NCBI GenBank assembly: GCA_001600455.1
Contig: BCKC01000002.1
Coordinates: 2,432,171 to 2,496,170, forward strand
Origin: Endocalyx cinctus
Lineage: Eukaryota > Ascomycota > Sordariomycetes > Amphisphaeriales > Apiosporaceae
Reading direction: 5' to 3'
DNA: 64,000 bases
Under the pieces are notes generated by a model. It did no database searches and was not told where the DNA came from. It saw only the letters and a program-made list of their open reading frames with translations. The translations under genes were made by a program, and so were the position numbers. Every line of letters starts with the position of its first letter. The first letter of the stretch is position 1. Below are positions 61,438 to 64,000 of the stretch, in pieces.

Positions 61438-64000
61438 TTAAGCGATTTTACACTTAATGAAATCCTCCACTGCTATGAGACGAGCCAATCTCCTTCTACT
61501 CTCCGATATTTCGCGATCCGAAGCTTTAAGACCACCTTTGAGAGCGAGTTGGACCTTTCGAATCTGACGAGACTCAATGCTCTGCGAGAATTAAGATAAA
61601 AGTTAGATGTGGCGCATTAGGCGAATATCATGGATTATCGGTACAACTTACCTCCTCCACAGTATGCTCCATGATATATCGAATGACGCAAACCTTCTTA
61701 CCTTGCCCTAGACGAACCACTCGTCCAATGGCTTGATCCTCTACAGACGGATTCCATTGCGGTTCAAGTATGTGGACCCGATTGGCAACCGATAGATTGT
61801 TCAGACTAAGTATGTATATCTCATTAGTAGCTACGAGACTTTCATAAAGGCTGCTAGAAGTGGAGGCATCATACCCTACTCCGCCACTCCCTAGCGTCAT
61901 GAGAAGCACCCGAACCGATGGATCATCATGAAACTTTACTAGAATTTTCTTTCGCTGTCGTGGATCAATATCACCATCGATTCGGCCGAAGATGATACCT
62001 TCTTGGTGTAAAAGCCTCCCGACGACATCTAGGCTACGCCTCCAGGCGGAGAAGATGATACTAAAACCATTATTAGCAATGTTTCAACTTGTATGGCAAG
62101 CGATAAAAAATCTGTAAAAGAAAACCTTTTGTCTTGAGAAATATGCTCTCGTAAATCATAAAGTAGTGCTTTGAGCTTCGAGGGATATGAATCAGTATTA
62201 GGTACAGAGGTATTGGAAGTCGTGTTCGCGCTGTGTTGGTATGTTGCTCCTTGAGTTGCATTACTAATAGCAATATTTCCAAGGTCTTGGTCCCATTCCG
62301 ATACACTTTTAGCATCATCGCCGTTTAGTTGAAAGCATTCTTCACATTCGGGATGAAGATACGAAATCCCGTGTTTAATATGCTCGGCACGGTTGCCTCC
62401 ACCAAGGGTTAGTATCTCGGACTGACACCGAGAGCACATATTCTTGCCATTCTGTTGTAAGAGGCTGATAAGCTCATCCGATCGGAATTGTTCTGCTGTA
62501 TCTCCCGGCGGCATACCCACTGGGTCAATAAGACCTGTATTGCAGAAGATGCGTAGCCTTAGTATGCTCCCCAACATAGACCGACCCAGATCTTTCAACT
62601 GCCGGCCATTTCCCACTATCTTAACGGATCGCCCATATGAAGAAAATATTTCATCATAGGCGGTGCGTTCTGACTCTGAAAAGCGGGGGCGACACTCGCT
62701 AAAGGTTGTGTCGAGAAGGGATAGGACCGAATATGTGCTTCGCCTTAGGCAGATTGACCCTAGGAGGAGCTTAAGATTCTCATAACTCGACTTTGGTATG
62801 CCACTGGTAGCACCATGTCTCCCGCCAATGTGTCTCTGGAAAGTTGCATTATCCTCTAGAAGTGGAACACGGAGGAATTTTACGAGCGAAGCGATGTCAT
62901 TAAGAGAGTTTTGGACAGGAGTTCCAGTAATACACCAACGAATGGATGCATGGATACTCGCCACGGACTTGAATTGTTTTGTGGAAGAATTCCGTATATC
63001 ATGAGCTAGACACGTGTTAACCTATGATGCGAGCATTGCAGGTGTTGTTAAAATCCACCAAGTACCTTCGTCAAGGATGATCCGATACCAATAAAATCTC
63101 TGGAGCATACCTCCTCCTCGACTGAAATCGGCGGTGACTGTTCCATATGTCGAAAAAACAATATCGTATGGAGGCGAAGATGACGACAATTTTCGATTTG
63201 GGCCATGATATTTGTAATATGTTAAAGTGTTGGGGGTGGTGTGCCTTTGAAGTAATTAGCATATCAATGTTTGTTAAGGAGCGCTGGTTTACATACTTTT
63301 CAATCTCCTCGATCCAACCATCTATCAACACTGGTAATCTTAAGCACTTGAATCTTCCCAGTTAGGATTCCAATTGGTACACTCACAGGCAGAAGGCACG
63401 ATGATAAGTGTCGATTTAATAAGAGCCGTGGGAAAATTCGTCAACTCGTCTTTCGGCCAATTGGATTTTGGGAACTCTTCTGCGTTGGAGAGGCTGGCTA
63501 TAACGCTGGCGATCATGGTGAGCGTCTTGCCCAACCCCATCCCGTCTGCAAGAATTCCCCCACGCACGTCACGTTGGTTCGGACTCTTAGAGCCGGTAAT
63601 TATATGTTTATATCTGTATACGCAGTTAATAACAACAGGGCTATATTATGGAAGGGAAATGCGCAGAGTATACACTGGCAGGCCTGACGTGGCATTTTCA
63701 AGGCGCCACAAACTGGTCGAATTTGATTCTGTAGCCGCCTCTCGGCGCCTGACAAAGTCGACCCCCTCTCTCTGGTGGCTTAACTATACATTAGTCAAGT
63801 TATTGTTAATCGTTTTATGGGATACGTTTCACCTCAAAAGATTGGATTTAACCCTCTGATCAATTGATATCTCTCTAAGGTAGTCTTGCTTGGGAAGATT
63901 GTCTAATATAACACTGAAATCTACAACTTCGTCTTCACCTTCAGAAGATTGGTGCGCTTTCAATAGTGCTTGAGGCCGAATGGAAGGAAGAACAGCACCA
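61438..64000 (-). CDS. SNF2-family DNA translocase/helicase (Rad5/HLTF-like), 5'-truncated by the window edge
   Basis: The window holds the 3' part only. Exons (transcript order) are 64000-63833, 63778-63674, 63613-63387, 63330-63297, 63244-63066, 63005-62126, 62060-61875, 61805-61652 and 61581-61438. Introns are 52-70 bp and all join in frame. Readable SNF2 motifs are HQREGVDFV (Q motif), GGILADGMGLGKTLTMI (motif I), IIVPSALLIDGW (Ia), LDEAH (II), WCITGTPVQNSLND (III), GRIDGDIDPRQR, LMTLGSGGVGLNNLSVANRV (V) and EDQAIGRVVRLGQ (VI). The helicase core is therefore complete and ends in a short basic tail. Between the lobes lies a Cys-rich patch (CSRC ... HPECEEC, about 62,330-62,445), where Rad5/HLTF-type proteins carry a RING finger; it is not a canonical RING. 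The family remodels chromatin or acts in DNA damage tolerance. The start codon lies beyond position 64,000. Confidence 0.88.

Noticed and set aside
63111..63116. Apparent donor site GTATGC inside the SNF2 gene
   Set aside because: Splicing there breaks the frame. Reading through gives GGGMLQRFYWYRIILDE, matching the family, so the exon continues to 63,066.
1..64000. A biosynthetic gene cluster joining the alcohol oxidase, elongase, erg24 and MDR genes
   Set aside because: The genes are kilobases apart, on mixed strands, and are mostly core lipid functions. No synthase, transporter or pathway regulator is present.
1..64000. CRISPR arrays, bacterial operons or insertion sequences
   Set aside because: No regularly spaced repeats, no ribosome-binding-site-led gene strings and no transposase were seen. 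Intron-bearing genes show a fungal nuclear genome.

Overview
The window looks like draft nuclear sequence from a filamentous ascomycete (Pezizomycotina, probably Sordariomycetes; the class is a guess). The evidence is GT-AG introns of about 50-230 bp with CTAAC/CTGAC-type branch points, fungal-type gene families (SCF F-box/WD40 protein, fused MoaA-MoaC, Erg24, long-chain alcohol oxidase, NACHT NLR), spacers of 1-8 kb full of A/T homopolymers and microsatellites, and no operon-like packing. Three N bases at 53,481-53,488 and very long poly-C runs near 23,490-23,608 show that some low-complexity stretches are not fully resolved. I rebuilt fourteen protein genes by joining exons across introns. 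All join in frame, but the junctions are predictions made by eye.

Layout. 0.6-15.2 kb is the densest part: a class I glutamine amidotransferase-like protein (+), an F-box/WD40 SCF receptor (-), an amidase-signature hydrolase (-), a protein joining an NLR-type N-terminal helical domain to a degenerate WD-like propeller (+), and a MoaA-MoaC fusion for the first step of molybdenum cofactor synthesis (+). 15.2-20.7 kb is an AT-rich, repeat-rich spacer. 20.7-41.1 kb holds housekeeping and metabolic genes separated by 1-3.5 kb: a FYVE protein (+), a long-chain fatty alcohol oxidase (-), an ELO fatty acid elongase (+), a secreted GH5 glycosidase (+), sterol C14 reductase Erg24 (-) and an MDR oxidoreductase (+). 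41.1-56.3 kb is nearly empty apart from one basic, disordered protein (-). 56.3-64 kb is accessory in character: an 11-exon NLR-like gene coding for an alpha/beta-hydrolase, a NACHT domain and C2H2 zinc fingers (+), facing tail to tail a SNF2-family DNA translocase (-) whose 5' end lies beyond the window.

How the genes relate. I see no biosynthetic cluster. Three genes touch lipid and sterol metabolism (alcohol oxidase, elongase, Erg24), but they lie kilobases apart with unrelated neighbours. The two most interesting loci are the hydrolase-NACHT-zinc-finger receptor and the MoaA-MoaC gene. In the latter the splice donor overlaps the codons for the terminal Gly-Gly of MoaA, so splicing versus intron retention would choose between a fusion protein and a free MoaA, as in human MOCS1. 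Two short motifs (TACTCCGTA and TACCTAGGTA) recur only in the spacers, far above chance.
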